A DNA stretch of 64,000 bases from Chromohalobacter sp. 296-RDG (GCF_029889885.1 NZ_JARANY010000015.1:1-64000); one strand, 5' to 3'; shown: positions 38,323-49,064, counted from the stretch's first letter. Translations and numbers: made by a program. The notes: generated by a model not told the origin, from the letters alone.

Positions 38323-39330
38323 TCAGAACTCCAGGCAGATCTTGCCGAAGTGACGCCCCGCTTCCTGGTGACGAAACGCGTCGGCGATCTCATCGAGGTC
38401 AAAACGCCGGTCGATGATTGGGTGCAGGTCGCTGGCGTCGATGGCACGAATCATCTCGATCTGATCGCGCCGGCTACCCACGATCAAGCCCTGCAGGCGT
38501 GCCTGCTTGGCCATCAGCTTGGCGGTGGGGATCTCGCCGCCGCGTCCGGTGAGAACACCGATCAATGAGATGTGTCCGCCGATGCGCACGGCATCGATGG
38601 ATTGCGGCAGTGTGCCAGGGCCACCCACTTCGATGACGTGATCCACGCCCCGGCCATCGGTGAGCGCCTTGACGCGCTTGCCCCATTCCGGCTCGGTCTT
38701 GTAGTTGAGCGTGTGATCGGCGCCCAGCTCCTTCAGCCGGGCGATCTTCTCGTCCGAGGACGAGGTCGCGATCACCGTGGCGCCCATCAACTTGGCGAAC
38801 TGCAAGGCGAAGATCGAGACGCCGCCGGTGCCCAGCACCAGCACCGTGTCACCCGCCTTGAGATTGCCGTCCACCACCAGCGCGCGCCAGGCGGTCAACC
38901 CGGCCGTGGTCAAGGTAGCGGCTTCGGCATGGTCATAATCGCGCGGCGCATGGGTAAACCATGTCGTCGGACGCACGACCTGCTCGCGGGCGTAGCCATC
39001 GACGCCATCACCAGGCGTGGTGGTGAAGTCACCGATCCGCGCCGGCCCTTCAAGCCACTCGGGGAAAAACGTCGAGACCACGCGGTCACCCACGGTGAAT
39101 TCCTCGACGCCTTCCCCCACGGCTTCGACGACACCGGCCCCATCCGACATGGGAATGCGACCGTCCTCGGTCGGCATGGCGCCGGCGACGACACCGTAGT
39201 CATGATAATTGAGCGAGCTGGCATGCACGCGCACGCGCACCTCGCCCGGCCCCGGTTCACCCGGCGCTTCGCATTCGTGAACATCGAGCTTATCCAGCCC
39301 GCCCGGACTACGTAATGTAACGACGTTCAT
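38323..39330 (-). CDS. Zinc-type/quinone-oxidoreductase-like NAD(P)-dependent alcohol dehydrogenase
   Basis: A 335-residue medium-chain dehydrogenase. GroES-like N-terminus: VRVRVHASSLNYHDYGVVAG and PMSDGAGVVEAVGEGVEEF. Nucleotide domain: GDTVLVLGTGGVSIFALQFAK. The N-terminal motif has no catalytic Cys-His zinc pair, so it is closer to quinone reductases than to zinc alcohol dehydrogenases. The ATG at 39330 (MNVVTLRSPGG) has AGGAGA about 6 bases upstream; the frame stays open to 39522 without similarity. Substrate unknown. Confidence 0.9.
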   Translation of the reverse strand: MNVVTLRSPGGLDKLDVHECEAPGEPGPGEVRVRVHASSLNYHDYGVVAGAMPTEDGRIPMSDGAGVVEAVGEGVEEFTVGDRVVSTFFPEWLEGPARIGDFTTTPGDGVDGYAREQVVRPTTWFTHAPRDYDHAEAATLTTAGLTAWRALVVDGNLKAGDTVLVLGTGGVSIFALQFAKLMGATVIATSSSDEKIARLKELGADHTLNYKTEPEWGKRVKALTDGRGVDHVIEVGGPGTLPQSIDAVRIGGHISLIGVLTGRGGEIPTAKLMAKQARLQGLIVGSRRDQIEMIRAIDASDLHPIIDRRFDLDEIADAFRHQEAGRHFGKICLEF

Positions 39331-39440
39331 CGTACTCTCCTGTGCTGTCATCCTATGCCTGCGAAGCGCGTCCAACATGACGCGCCCCTCAAGCATCCTC
39401 CCTAGATGATGGTGACGAATCGACGCGAGGCAAGGAGCGC

Positions 39441-40058
39441 TTACTCCAGCACGACCAGACGATTGGGAAGTTCGTTGCGCTCGTGCGTGGCGGGCACGTG
39501 CTCTCGAAGATGCTCGCCGCATGCTTCGATACAGGAGAGAAAGCCCTGCAGCGTCTGGCCTTGCTTCACCTGCTGGGTGAAGGTCGAGACGATACCCTGC
39601 CAGGTCTCGTCATCGAGCCGGCTGGAAATCCCGCGATCGACCAGGATCTCCACGTAGCGCTCAGCCTCGGAGACGAAGATCAGCATGCCGGTGCCAGCTT
39701 GGGTGTGATGCAGGTTCTGTTCGAGAAACTGCCGCCTTGCCAGATTCGCGGCCCGCCAGAAGCGAACGCGACGCGGGATCAGCCGCGTCGTCACTGACGG
39801 CAGCCGAAACACGATTGCGAGCACCGCGAAACACGCCCACTGCACGATCAAAAGCTCCGAGGCCCCCAGCCATTGGGGGAAATAATTGATCGCCCCCGGA
39901 ATCAGCAGGGACAGAATCCCTGCCCAAAGCAACGGGATGTAGGTGTAATCGTCGGCCTGCGGCGCGAGTACGGTCACCAGTTCGGCGTCGGTATCGCGCT
40001 CGATGTGCGTGATTGCATCGCGCACCTGCTGCTGCTCGCTGTCGCTCAATAATGCCAT
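39441..40058 (-). CDS. TPM-domain membrane protein
   Basis: A 205-residue protein with a split TPM (TLP18.3/Psb32/MOLO-1) domain. The N-terminal QVRDAITHIERDTDAELVTVL is separated by two hydrophobic helices (about 42-60, 66-85) from TGMLIFVSEAERYVEILVDR and the family's Gln-rich end (VSTFTQQVKQGQTLQGF). It is the last gene of lemA-TPM-TPM, 21 bp behind the preceding gene. The molecular function of these proteins is not settled. Confidence 0.85.
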   Translation of the reverse strand: MALLSDSEQQQVRDAITHIERDTDAELVTVLAPQADDYTYIPLLWAGILSLLIPGAINYFPQWLGASELLIVQWACFAVLAIVFRLPSVTTRLIPRRVRFWRAANLARRQFLEQNLHHTQAGTGMLIFVSEAERYVEILVDRGISSRLDDETWQGIVSTFTQQVKQGQTLQGFLSCIEACGEHLREHVPATHERNELPNRLVVLE

Positions 40059-40079
40059 GGTGATGTCCCTTGCGTTGAT

Positions 40080-40877
40080 CTACCAGCCACCGGAGGCGCC
40101 GCCCCCGCCGAAACCACCACCGCCGCCGCCGAAGCCGCCGCCTCCGAGGCCGCCACCGCCGCCTCCGAAACCGCCGCCCATGGCGCCGCCGAGCAGGATA
40201 CCGCCGAGCAAGCCGCCACCGCGTCCGCGACGACGCCCACCGCGTCCGCCACCACCGATACCGCGTACGATGCCCATGACGATCATCAGCATGACGAAGA
40301 ACGCCACCGATGCGCCGCCGACATCGCGCGATTTATCGTGCCCGGACGCCGATCCGGCAGGAGGCGCATCAGCCATCGGGTCGCCACCCAGGACCTGGAT
40401 GATCGCTTCGGTGCCTTGGGTAATCCCGGTCGCGTAATCGCCCTCACGAAACGCCGGAGCGATCTTCTGCGTGATGATCGCCGAGGACTGTGCGTCGGTC
40501 AGGCGACCCTCGAGGCCATAGCCGACCTCAATGCGGATGGCCTGCTCTTCCATGGAGACGATCAACAAGGCGCCGTTATCTTCGCCTTCCTGACCGATAC
40601 CCCAATGGCGCCCCAGCTGGTAGCCGTATTTCTCTATCGGCGCCCCCTGTAAATCGGGCAGCGTGACGACCACGACCTGCTCGCCGGTATCTTCCTCGTG
40701 CGCCGCGAGCATGCCGCTCAGCTCATCTCGCGTCGACGCATCCAGCAGATCGGCCTGATCGACCACGCGCCCGGTCAGCTCGGGAAACTCGATATCCTGG
40801 TTCTGGTCTTGGGCCTGAACGCTGAGGGCACAGGCCCACAGCAACAGCAAGCATGTCAGACGGATGCAATGCCTCAT
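40080..40877 (-). CDS. TPM-domain protein with glycine-rich C-terminus (YgcG-like)
   Basis: A 265-residue exported protein. A signal peptide (about 1-22, ending VQAQ) is followed by a TPM domain (about 37-165; GRVVDQADLLDASTRDELSG, GEQVVVVTLPDLQG, RIEVGYGLEGRLTDAQSS), a transmembrane helix (about 191-205) and a tail almost entirely glycine with Arg, Phe and Leu, ending GGASGGW. Its ATG overlaps the lemA stop by one base (TAATG). LemA and YgcG-type proteins commonly occur together. Confidence 0.9.
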   Translation of the reverse strand: MRHCIRLTCLLLLWACALSVQAQDQNQDIEFPELTGRVVDQADLLDASTRDELSGMLAAHEEDTGEQVVVVTLPDLQGAPIEKYGYQLGRHWGIGQEGEDNGALLIVSMEEQAIRIEVGYGLEGRLTDAQSSAIITQKIAPAFREGDYATGITQGTEAIIQVLGGDPMADAPPAGSASGHDKSRDVGGASVAFFVMLMIVMGIVRGIGGGGRGGRRRGRGGGLLGGILLGGAMGGGFGGGGGGLGGGGFGGGGGGFGGGGASGGW

Positions 40878-41506
40878 TAGAACTCCACCTCAGGCGCCTG
40901 ATCGGCGTTCTCGGCTGTCGCTTCGAAGTTTTCGCGAATCGGCATGTCACTATACAAAAGGCCATGCCAGAGTCGCCCGGGGAAAGTACGAATCTCGGTA
41001 TTGTATTGCTCGACCGCCTGGATGAAGTCGCGGCGCGCCACGGCGATGCGATTCTCGGTGCCTTCCAGTTGCGATTGCAGCGCCAGGAAATTCTGGTTCG
41101 ACTTCAGCTCTGGATAGCGCTCGGACACCGCCATCAGGCGGCTAAGCGCCCCGGTCAGCTGGCCCTGAGCCTGCTGGAATTGCTTCAGCTTCTCGGGATT
41201 GTCCAGCGAGTCGGCGTCGATGTTGATCGAGGTCGCCTTGGAGCGCGCTTCGATCACGGCCGTCAGCGTTTCCTGTTCCTGATCGGCGAAGCCTTTGACG
41301 GTTTCCACCAAATTGGGCACCAGGTCCGCGCGCCGCTGATATTGGTTCTCGACCTGCGACCAGGCCGACTTCACTTTCTCGTCCAGCGTGGGAATATTGT
41401 TGATGCCGCAGCCCGTCAGCAAGACGGCAAGACACAGCCACAGCATGACGTGCCAGACGGAGCGAGCTGTAAACGGCATTGGCAAGGATCGCATCGACAT
41501 ACGCAT
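40877..41506 (-). CDS. lemA: LemA-family lipoprotein
   Basis: A 209-residue protein with an N-terminal signal and lipobox (LAVLLTGC), then a long helical LemA domain: IPTLDEKVKSAWSQVENQYQ, RRADLVPNLVETVKGFADQE, LTAVIEARSKA and LKSNQNFLALQSQLEGTENR. In-frame ATGs at residues 1, 3, 5 and 10 make the exact start uncertain. First gene of lemA-TPM-TPM. Its function is unknown, though it probably acts at the envelope. Confidence 0.9.
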   Translation of the reverse strand: MRMSMRSLPMPFTARSVWHVMLWLCLAVLLTGCGINNIPTLDEKVKSAWSQVENQYQRRADLVPNLVETVKGFADQEQETLTAVIEARSKATSINIDADSLDNPEKLKQFQQAQGQLTGALSRLMAVSERYPELKSNQNFLALQSQLEGTENRIAVARRDFIQAVEQYNTEIRTFPGRLWHGLLYSDMPIRENFEATAENADQAPEVEF

Positions 41507-41691
41507 TTCCGATGAAGGTGGGGAAATAGAGACTCCCTAAGCTACAGGTGAGCGCGCATTAAGCATAGCGTCGACTGAAGGGAACGGCGTATCGTCGAAG
41601 ATCAAATGCCAGCAGCGCAAAATTAAACCTGCCTCGACCGGCGATGTTGCGTAGAATCTTGTGCGTTGCGAACTATTTGATAGGGCATGAC

Positions 41692-41935
41692 ATGGGTAGG
41701 GCTTTTCCAGAACCGCAAGGAATCCATGGCCAAGACGGCCGACGCCAAGACCAAGCAGGCACGCGCCGAGGCCTTCGGTGAGCTCGAGTTCGAGGCCGAC
41801 GAGGTCCAGCTCCTGCCGCAGACCACGACCCCCGTCGCCGGCGATGACGTGGTCATGCTCGACAAGTTGCTCGCCACCCTCAACGACCTCGACGATGTGC
41901 AGAACATCTACCGTAGCGCCGAGCCGCAGGACTGA
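41692..41935 (+). pseudogene. YebC/PmpR-family gene with internal deletion and frameshift
   Basis: The ATG at 41692 begins MGRAF, then one extra C shifts the frame before QNRKESMAKTADAKTK. That second frame runs straight into a YebC C-terminus (FGELEFEADEVQLLPQTTTP, LLATLNDLDDVQNIYRSAE). Intact members of this family, as I recall, run near 240 residues, starting MGRAFQNRKESMAKTADAKTK and continuing VYSKYGREIY. About 150-160 central residues are missing, joining KTK to QARAEAFGE. A 69-residue product could still start at ATG 41726 (AAGGA just upstream), but it would lack most of the protein. Confidence 0.85.
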
Positions 41936-42071
41936 CCCGGCCTGACCGACGATGCACTCGCCGAAGATGCACTCGCCGACGACATACTTACCGATCAGGT
42001 GAGCGCCGGCCACGACATGCCGGCGCATGCCTATACTGATCGGCCCATTCTCCACGGGAGCCCGGTATCGC

Positions 42072-43078
<1,007 letters not shown>

Positions 43079-43082
<4 letters not shown>

Positions 43083-43840
43083 ATTTCCGCGCGGTCGGCA
43101 CCATTTACCATTTCGAATTAGCACGCGCGTGGCGTACGTTGCTGCAAAGCCTGGTCTCGCCGGTGATCTCTACCTCGCTGTATTTCGTGGTCTTCGGCGC
43201 TGCCATCGGCTCGCGCATTCAGGAGGTCGAAGGCGTCAGCTACGGCGCTTTCATCGTGCCGGGACTGGTCATGTTGATGCTACTCACCCAAAGCGTCTCC
43301 AACGCCTCGTTCGGGATCTTCTTCCCCAAGTTCACCGGCACCATCTACGAAGTACTCTCGGCGCCAGTCTCTTATCTCGAAATCGTCCTCGGGTATGTGG
43401 GCGCGGCCGCCACCAAATCACTTATCCTGGGATTTATCATTCTGGCCACCGCCAGTTTCTTCGTGCCCTTGCGCATCGATCATCCGGTCTGGATGGTGCT
43501 GTTCCTAGCGCTCACCGCCATCACCTTCAGCCTGCTGGGCTTTATCATCGGAATCTGGGCGGAAGGCTTCGAGAAGTTGCAGATCGTGCCGCTGTTGATC
43601 ATTACGCCGCTGACCTTCCTGGGGGGCAGCTTCTACTCCATCGACATGCTGCCCCCTGTGTGGCAAACGGTGACGCTGTTCAATCCGGTGGTGTATCTGG
43701 TCAGTGGCTTTCGCTGGAGCTTCTACGGCATCAGTGATGTGAGTGTCGGCGCCAGCCTGCTAATGATTCTGATATTTCTGGGCCTGTGTCTGGCCCTGGT
43801 CGGCTGGATCTTCAAGACCGGCTACAACATCAAGCCCTAG
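43079..43840 (+). CDS. ABC-2 type permease (YadH-like)
   Basis: A 253-residue, six-helix ABC-2 membrane protein: [20 protein letters not shown] near the start, [20 protein letters not shown], and the end segment LNP-like [20 protein letters not shown]. It starts inside the stop of the ATPase gene (ATGA) and forms the exporter with it, as yadG-yadH do in E. coli. Confidence 0.93.
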
Positions 43841-43904
43841 GCCTTAGAAGCCAGCCCATACTGCGCGTTACTATGCTCATTTTCGTTTTCACCAAGATGT
43901 CGCC

Positions 43905-44900
43905 ATGCCGATTCTGACCAGTACCATCCACCGCATCGACAAGCCCGATACCGAGACACCCGCCACGCTGACCTGCGCCGAGCATGCACAGTCATCGACG
44001 GTATCTCTCGAGGCGCTGCTGGCGAGCGTTAATGACAGCTTTCATGCCAAGCCCAAGGCGTGGGGTCATTTCGGCGAGACCGGTAGCAGCGCCTTCGCCG
44101 CAGGACTCTCCGAATATCTTGCCGGAACGATCGATTTCGTCACCTGGAGTGCGCGGATGGCGGAGCGCGTCAATGCCTTGATCGACGCCCACCTCTCGGT
44201 GGGCGGCCACCTGCTGTTCGTACATTATCAGCGCGGCGAAGCGCAGTACGTCAGCGTGGCACTCCTCCATCATCGCCAGGGCTTCGCCATCGACAATGCC
44301 CTCGAAGTGACCGAATCGCCGCAGCTCAATCTCGGTCAATTGATGCTCGCCGTGCGTATCGACCTCGACCAATGGCAGGGCGGCAATTCACAGCAGTATG
44401 TGTCGTTTATCAAGGATCGCGGCGGCAAGAAGTTCGCCGAAGGCTTCCGCGAACTGCTCGGCGTCGAGGAAGGCGTGGATGCCAACGGTGAAACCCGGAC
44501 CTTGCTCAAGGCATTCAGCGACTATGTCGAGCGCGAGGACTTGCCCGACGACGAGAGCCGCGAGAAGACCGATGCCGTGATCGACTACGCCAGCAACCAG
44601 GCCAAGAATGGCGAAAAGGTGACCCTCGACGAACTGTCCGAACTCATCGACGAACAGCAGCCCAAAGCGTTCTATGACTACATTCGCCATCAGGATTACG
44701 GGCTCTCCGAGGAGATTCCGCCGGACAAGCGAGCGCTCAATCAATTCCGGCGCTTCGCTGGGCGCGCCAGTGGCGTCTCGATCAGCTTCGACTCTCACCT
44801 GCTCGGCAACAGCATCGAATTCGACGCGGAGCGCGATCGCCTGATCATCAAGCAGGTGCCCGGCCCCCTGAAGGAACAGCTCAAGCAGCGCCGGGACTAG
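43905..44900 (+). CDS. yejK: Nucleoid-associated protein YejK/NdpA
   Basis: A 331-residue cytosolic nucleoid-associated protein. It follows YejK with LLASVNDSFHAKPKAWGHFG, LLFVHYQRGEAQYVSVALLH, the well-kept FIKDRGGKKFAEGFRELLG and DESREKTDAVIDYASNQAKN. YejK binds the chromosome and, as reported for E. coli, topoisomerase IV subunits. It stands alone downstream of the ABC exporter (64 bp). Confidence 0.92.
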   Translation: MPILTSTIHRIDKPDTETPATLTCAEHAQSSTVSLEALLASVNDSFHAKPKAWGHFGETGSSAFAAGLSEYLAGTIDFVTWSARMAERVNALIDAHLSVGGHLLFVHYQRGEAQYVSVALLHHRQGFAIDNALEVTESPQLNLGQLMLAVRIDLDQWQGGNSQQYVSFIKDRGGKKFAEGFRELLGVEEGVDANGETRTLLKAFSDYVEREDLPDDESREKTDAVIDYASNQAKNGEKVTLDELSELIDEQQPKAFYDYIRHQDYGLSEEIPPDKRALNQFRRFAGRASGVSISFDSHLLGNSIEFDAERDRLIIKQVPGPLKEQLKQRRD

Positions 44901-44924
44901 GTATTAGCGGAACGCACTTGAAAA

Positions 44925-45719
44925 TCAGCGCTCCAGATAGCGCGGTTTGATGATCCCTTCGAGCGCCTGGGCAGGAATACGTAGCTCCGGTTGCCCATAG
45001 GAGTACGGCGCGATGTCATAGGCGTTGTAGCGTACCCGCCATTCGTCGGCAAACGGTGCCACGTTGCGGCTCATGCTCAGTGGCCAGGATTCAGCGAAGT
45101 CGGCACCCGCCTGCTGTTCTTCCAGCCAACGTCGATGCGCGCGCGACAGCGCCTCGCGATAGGCCGGCATCTGCCCCTCGCGCAGCATGTCATCGAGTGT
45201 CACCACGCGTCGCTCGCGTTCGTCGATGACCATGAATTCCGTCAGCGGCATACCGTGTGCCCCACCGGTGAACACATAGCTATCGAGTTTGACGGTGGTT
45301 AGATCGGCATGCCGGTCATAGACCTCCGCCTTGAAGACCGCCTGGTAACCGGGCAATTCAGGTACGCGCTCCCGCGTCGCCTTGGCCTCGTCGAAAAACG
45401 TCTTCGCGTATGTCTCCCAGGAGGACGCCATCGTTTCGCTTTTGCCATTGGTAATACCCGAGCCCATGCTCAGCAACTCTTCTCGTAGCTGCTCGCTAAG
45501 CCCTGGTGCGCCGGGAAAACGCAGCGAGTCGACCTCGACGGTCGCGCAACGCTCTGCCGGGCAATCACGCTCGACGAAGCTTTTCTCCACGCGCTCGGCA
45601 TCCAGCCTTTCAGGCGACGATGACAATGCTTGGCAACCTCCCAACATCGCCAGGGCACCCAACATGACGCCACCGCCCGCCAGACGGCATGCGATCGTTA
45701 CATTAGCCTCACAGAACAA
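44925..45719 (-). CDS. RsiV-like (DUF3298/DUF4163) lipoprotein, TTG start
   Basis: A 264-residue exported protein. The mature part has the DUF3298 hallmark DSYVFTGGAHGMPLTEFMVI, then RRVVTLDDML, as in RsiV, PdaC and related envelope proteins. I place the start at TTG 45719 because GGGAGGAA lies about 5 bases upstream, giving a 28-residue signal with an arginine and lipobox LGGC. The first ATG consistent with the signal (45665) would leave an uncharged 11-residue leader. The frame itself is open to 45890. A binding or peptidoglycan role is possible but unproven. Confidence 0.82.
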   Translation of the reverse strand: MFCEANVTIACRLAGGGVMLGALAMLGGCQALSSSPERLDAERVEKSFVERDCPAERCATVEVDSLRFPGAPGLSEQLREELLSMGSGITNGKSETMASSWETYAKTFFDEAKATRERVPELPGYQAVFKAEVYDRHADLTTVKLDSYVFTGGAHGMPLTEFMVIDERERRVVTLDDMLREGQMPAYREALSRAHRRWLEEQQAGADFAESWPLSMSRNVAPFADEWRVRYNAYDIAPYSYGQPELRIPAQALEGIIKPRYLER

Positions 45720-46040
45720 GATTCTTCCTCCCTGATACGCCGGGGCCGGCCCGGCTATTACTCCTGACGCGGTTCCACCGCGTTGCGCATGCCCCACTAT
45801 AGACGATATCCAGTGATGAAGGCGTGAGTCCGCACTGGCCCTGCTTGCCATACTGCCCCCCTTTGCCATCCATTGGGCGGGAAGACGCAACGAAAGCGCT
45901 GACGAGCTGACGAGCTGACAACAGGATCGGGCATGAACTCGACAGAATCGCGCATTTTATCTGTAATTATAGGGTCCATACTGAAAAGAGGCCGGGCGGT
46001 TACCTGCGAGGGTCGATTTCATCACCGTCAGGAGTGTTTC
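45720..46040. other. Intergenic region before the aldo-keto reductase
   Basis: No supported gene. TGACGAGC is repeated in tandem (about 45900-45918), and an AT-rich promoter-like stretch (about 45955-45985) precedes the reductase. It also holds the divergent promoter of the RsiV-like gene. Confidence 0.5.
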
Positions 46041-47087
46041 ATGCGTTATCAACCATTCGGCAATACCGGTTTGTTCGTCTCAGAACTGTGCCTCGGCACC
46101 ATGACCTTCGGAGGCCAGGGCGAGCGCTGGAGCCAGATCGGCGATCTACAGCAAAGCGACGCCGAGCGCCTGATCGGTCGCGCGCTGGATGCCGGCATCA
46201 ACTTCATCGACACCGCCGATGTATATTCCCAAGGCCAGTCCGAGATCATCACCGGCCAGGCAATCAAGAACCTGGATGTCCCGCGCGACGAGCTCGTCGT
46301 CGCCTCCAAGGTGTTCGGCGAAACCGGCCATGGCGGCGTCAACGCCCGTGGCATGTCGCGCTACCACATCATGGAGGGCATCAAGGCCAGCCTGAAACGG
46401 CTGCAGCTCGATCATCTCGACGTCTACCAGATACACGGCTTCGATCCCGCCACGCCCATCGAAGAAGCCGTCCGTGCACTCGACACCCTCGTACAACATG
46501 GTCATGTACGCTACGTCGGGGTCTCCAACTGGGCAGCCTGGCAGATCATGAAGGCACTGGGCATCGCCGAGCGTCACGGCTTGGCGCGTTTCGAGTCACT
46601 ACAAGCCTATTACACCCTTGCCGGGCGCGATCTCGAGCGCGAGTTGATCCCCATGCTGCAGAGCGAAAATCTCGGACTGATGGTCTGGAGCCCGCTCGCG
46701 GGTGGCTTCTTGAGCGGCAAGTACACGCGCGACAGTCAGGGCGAAGCGGGCAGCCGTCGCCTCACCTTCGACTTCCCACCAGTCGATAAAGAGCGTGCCT
46801 TTGACTGCATCGATGTGATGGGCAAGATCGCCAAGGCACACGGCGTTTCCGTGGCCCAGGTCGCACTGGCTTGGTTGCTGCATCAGTCGGCGGTAACGAG
46901 TGTCATCGTCGGGGCCAAACGCGTCGATCAGCTCGACGACAATATTGCCGCCACACAGGTCGCGCTGAGCCACGAGGAACTCGCCGAACTCGACGCCGTC
47001 AGCGCGCTCCCCGCCGAGTATCCCGGCTGGATGTTCGAACGCCAGGGCGACTATCGTCGCCAGCAACTGGCCGACGCCAAGCGCTGA
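46041..47087 (+). CDS. Aldo/keto reductase
   Basis: A 348-residue NADPH-dependent TIM-barrel reductase of the AKR superfamily (Tas/YajO-like). The catalytic set is seen in FIDTADVYSQGQSE (Asp, Tyr), VVASKVFGE (Lys) and DVYQIHGFD (His). The nucleotide-binding end is SVIVGAKRVDQLDDNI. The ATG at 46041 (MRYQPFGNTGL) has AGGAG 7 bases upstream; the frame is open to 45933. Physiological substrate unknown. Confidence 0.93.
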   Translation: MRYQPFGNTGLFVSELCLGTMTFGGQGERWSQIGDLQQSDAERLIGRALDAGINFIDTADVYSQGQSEIITGQAIKNLDVPRDELVVASKVFGETGHGGVNARGMSRYHIMEGIKASLKRLQLDHLDVYQIHGFDPATPIEEAVRALDTLVQHGHVRYVGVSNWAAWQIMKALGIAERHGLARFESLQAYYTLAGRDLERELIPMLQSENLGLMVWSPLAGGFLSGKYTRDSQGEAGSRRLTFDFPPVDKERAFDCIDVMGKIAKAHGVSVAQVALAWLLHQSAVTSVIVGAKRVDQLDDNIAATQVALSHEELAELDAVSALPAEYPGWMFERQGDYRRQQLADAKR

Positions 47088-47143
47088 ACCGACGCCTGCG
47101 CACGCCCATGACGAGCAACCCCGCCACTAACGATGACCTTGCA

Positions 47144-47182
47144 AAAAGCACGGTCCGCTTCCCTGAAAGGAAGCGGACCGTG
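47144..47182 (-). terminator. Rho-independent terminator of the catalase gene
   Basis: A 14-bp perfect stem (CACGGTCCGCTTCC at 47149-47162 with its complement at 47169-47182) and a 6-base loop. Read on the minus strand it is followed by CTTTTTGC, so it terminates the catalase transcript 43 bp past the stop. Confidence 0.85.
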
Positions 47183-47224
47183 TAGTGATAAAGTAAGTAG
47201 GTAAAGGCTAAAGCGGGCCGTGCG

Positions 47225-48688
47225 TTACAGTCCCTTGTTTGCCTTCACGCCTTCTTCGATACGCCGACCGATCTCGGCATCGATGTTCTTCCAGTACTCG
47301 AATACGCGTGACAGCACCGGCTCCTCGACACCATCGGAGGCATGCCCGACCACGTTATTGACCAGGCGATCCCGCGCGGCATCGTCCATGACCTTGTTGA
47401 TCAGTTCATTGGCTTGACTGTAGTCATCGTCGTCCTTGCGCAGGGCATAAGGTGCGCGCACCATCTGGCCGTTGGATTCCCAAGTAGAGTCAGTAGGATA
47501 ACGCTCGCCATCCGCTGCCGGACCACCCTTGGAGTTGGGTGCGTAGACCGGATCGGAAACCTTGTTGACGCGCATCGACCCGTCCTTGCTATAGCTGTGC
47601 GCGGGGGCCTTGGGCGCGTTGACCGGGATCTGCTTGTAGTTGACCCCGAGGCGCGCACGGTGCGCATCGGCGTAGGAGAACACACGCCCGACGAGCATCT
47701 TGTCCGGGCTGATACCAATGCCGGGCACGAGATTGTTGGGCTCGAAGGCCGCCTGCTCGATCTCGGCATGGTTATCGGTCGGGTTACGGTTCAGCTGCAG
47801 CTTGCCGACCTTGATCAGCGGATAGTCGTCATGCGGCCAGACCTTGGTCAGATCGAACGGATTGATGCGGTACGTATCGGCATCAGCGAACGGCATGACC
47901 TGCATGTAGAGCGTCCAGCTCGGGTAGTCGCCTTGCTGGATGGCGTCATACAAATCGCGGGTATGGTAGTCACCGTCCTCACCGGCCAGCTGGTCGGCTT
48001 CTTCTTGGGTCAGGCATTCGATGCCCTGGTCGGTCTTGAAGTGGTACTTGACCCAGAACTTCTCGCCCTGAGCGTTGGCCCACATATAAGTATGGCTGGA
48101 ATAGCCGTTCATGTGGCGCCAAGTCTTGGGAATTCCGCGATCCCCCATCAGCCAGGTCACCTGATGCGCGGATTCCGGCGACAGCGTCCAAAAATCCCAC
48201 TGCATATCGTGGTCGCGCAGATTGTTGTCGGCGCGACGTTTCTGGCTGCGGATGAAATGCTGGAATTTCATCGGGTCGCGGATGAAGAACACCGGCGTGT
48301 TGTTCCCCACCATGTCGTAGTTGCCTTCACTGGTGTAGAACTTGATCGAAAACCCGCGCGGATCGCGCCACGTATCAGGGCTACCGCGTTCGCCGGCTAC
48401 CGTGGAGAAGCGAATCAGTACGTCCGTCTTGGTGCCAGGCTGGAAGACGGCCGCCTTGGTGTACTTGCTGACGTCCTCGGTCACTTCGAAATGACCGAAT
48501 GCCCCGCTGCCCTTGGCATGCGGTTGACGCTCAGGAATCCGCTCGCGGTTGAAATTCGCCATCTGCTCGATGAGATAGTGATCGTGCATTACGATCGGAC
48601 CGTCAGGCCCCACTGACAGCGAATGCTCATCACTGGCCACCGGAATTCCGGCATCTGTCGTTGTCGGCTTGCGATTGTCTTGCGTCAC
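47225..48688 (-). CDS. katA: Monofunctional haem catalase, GTG start
   Basis: A 487-residue small-subunit catalase that breaks down hydrogen peroxide. Catalytic His57 is in [13 protein letters not shown], Asn130 in [10 protein letters not shown], and the haem-ligand Tyr340 in [35 protein letters not shown] is in place (residues 94-114). The start is GTG with GGGGAGA about 8 bases upstream. No signal peptide. No OxyR gene is adjacent. Confidence 0.95.
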   Translation of the reverse strand: MTQDNRKPTTTDAGIPVASDEHSLSVGPDGPIVMHDHYLIEQMANFNRERIPERQPHAKGSGAFGHFEVTEDVSKYTKAAVFQPGTKTDVLIRFSTVAGERGSPDTWRDPRGFSIKFYTSEGNYDMVGNNTPVFFIRDPMKFQHFIRSQKRRADNNLRDHDMQWDFWTLSPESAHQVTWLMGDRGIPKTWRHMNGYSSHTYMWANAQGEKFWVKYHFKTDQGIECLTQEEADQLAGEDGDYHTRDLYDAIQQGDYPSWTLYMQVMPFADADTYRINPFDLTKVWPHDDYPLIKVGKLQLNRNPTDNHAEIEQAAFEPNNLVPGIGISPDKMLVGRVFSYADAHRARLGVNYKQIPVNAPKAPAHSYSKDGSMRVNKVSDPVYAPNSKGGPAADGERYPTDSTWESNGQMVRAPYALRKDDDDYSQANELINKVMDDAARDRLVNNVVGHASDGVEEPVLSRVFEYWKNIDAEIGRRIEEGVKANKGL

Positions 48689-48745
48689 GATAATATCTCC
48701 CCATCATTTTCGTATGTGGCACAGCATGCCGCCACGCCCTTTCCC

Positions 48746-48783
48746 TGGGATCGAACCGCTGGCCTTGGGATCGAACCGCTGGC
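48746..48783. repeat. Direct repeat of 18 bp upstream of the catalase
   Basis: TGGGATCGAACCGCTGGC occurs twice with a 20-bp period, 58-95 bp upstream of the catalase start. It superficially resembles a tRNA T-arm in reverse, but the stem does not pair. It may be a duplicated regulator site or a slippage product. Confidence 0.75.
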
Positions 48784-49064
48784 GCGATAGTGCAATCTGG
48801 CGGGGGATCTCCCGTCTCCCCACTCAATGTATAGGAAATAATCGCAGGAACTGTCTACCTATATACAGTTGCCCAGGCGGCCAGAAAGGCCATTACCAGC
48901 CTCTCCCCGACCACCGTCGATGAGGCACAGAAGCCCGCCAAGCCCCGCATGACAAGGAGTCACCATGAACCAAAATCAATCAAAGCGATCCTCTCGATAG
49001 TATTAAGCAACCTTTCTCATCAAGAAGTTTCATAGCACGTGACACGCGGCGTGTTAATGGATAA
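48784..49064. other. Gene-poor stretch with a truncated ORF start
   Basis: No intact gene. AAGGAG and an ATG at 48965 open an 11-codon frame (MNQNQSKRSSR) that stops at once, suggesting a truncated gene start. Base composition is more AT-rich than the neighbours. Confidence 0.5.

Noticed and set aside
47342-48616. A 424-codon plus-strand frame
   Set aside because: It is antisense to the catalase gene and has no support of its own.
48746-48783. tRNA-like T-arm sequences (GGTTCGATCCC on the minus strand)
   Set aside because: The five-base T-stem does not pair and no acceptor or anticodon arms are present, so this is not a tRNA gene or fragment that can be defended.
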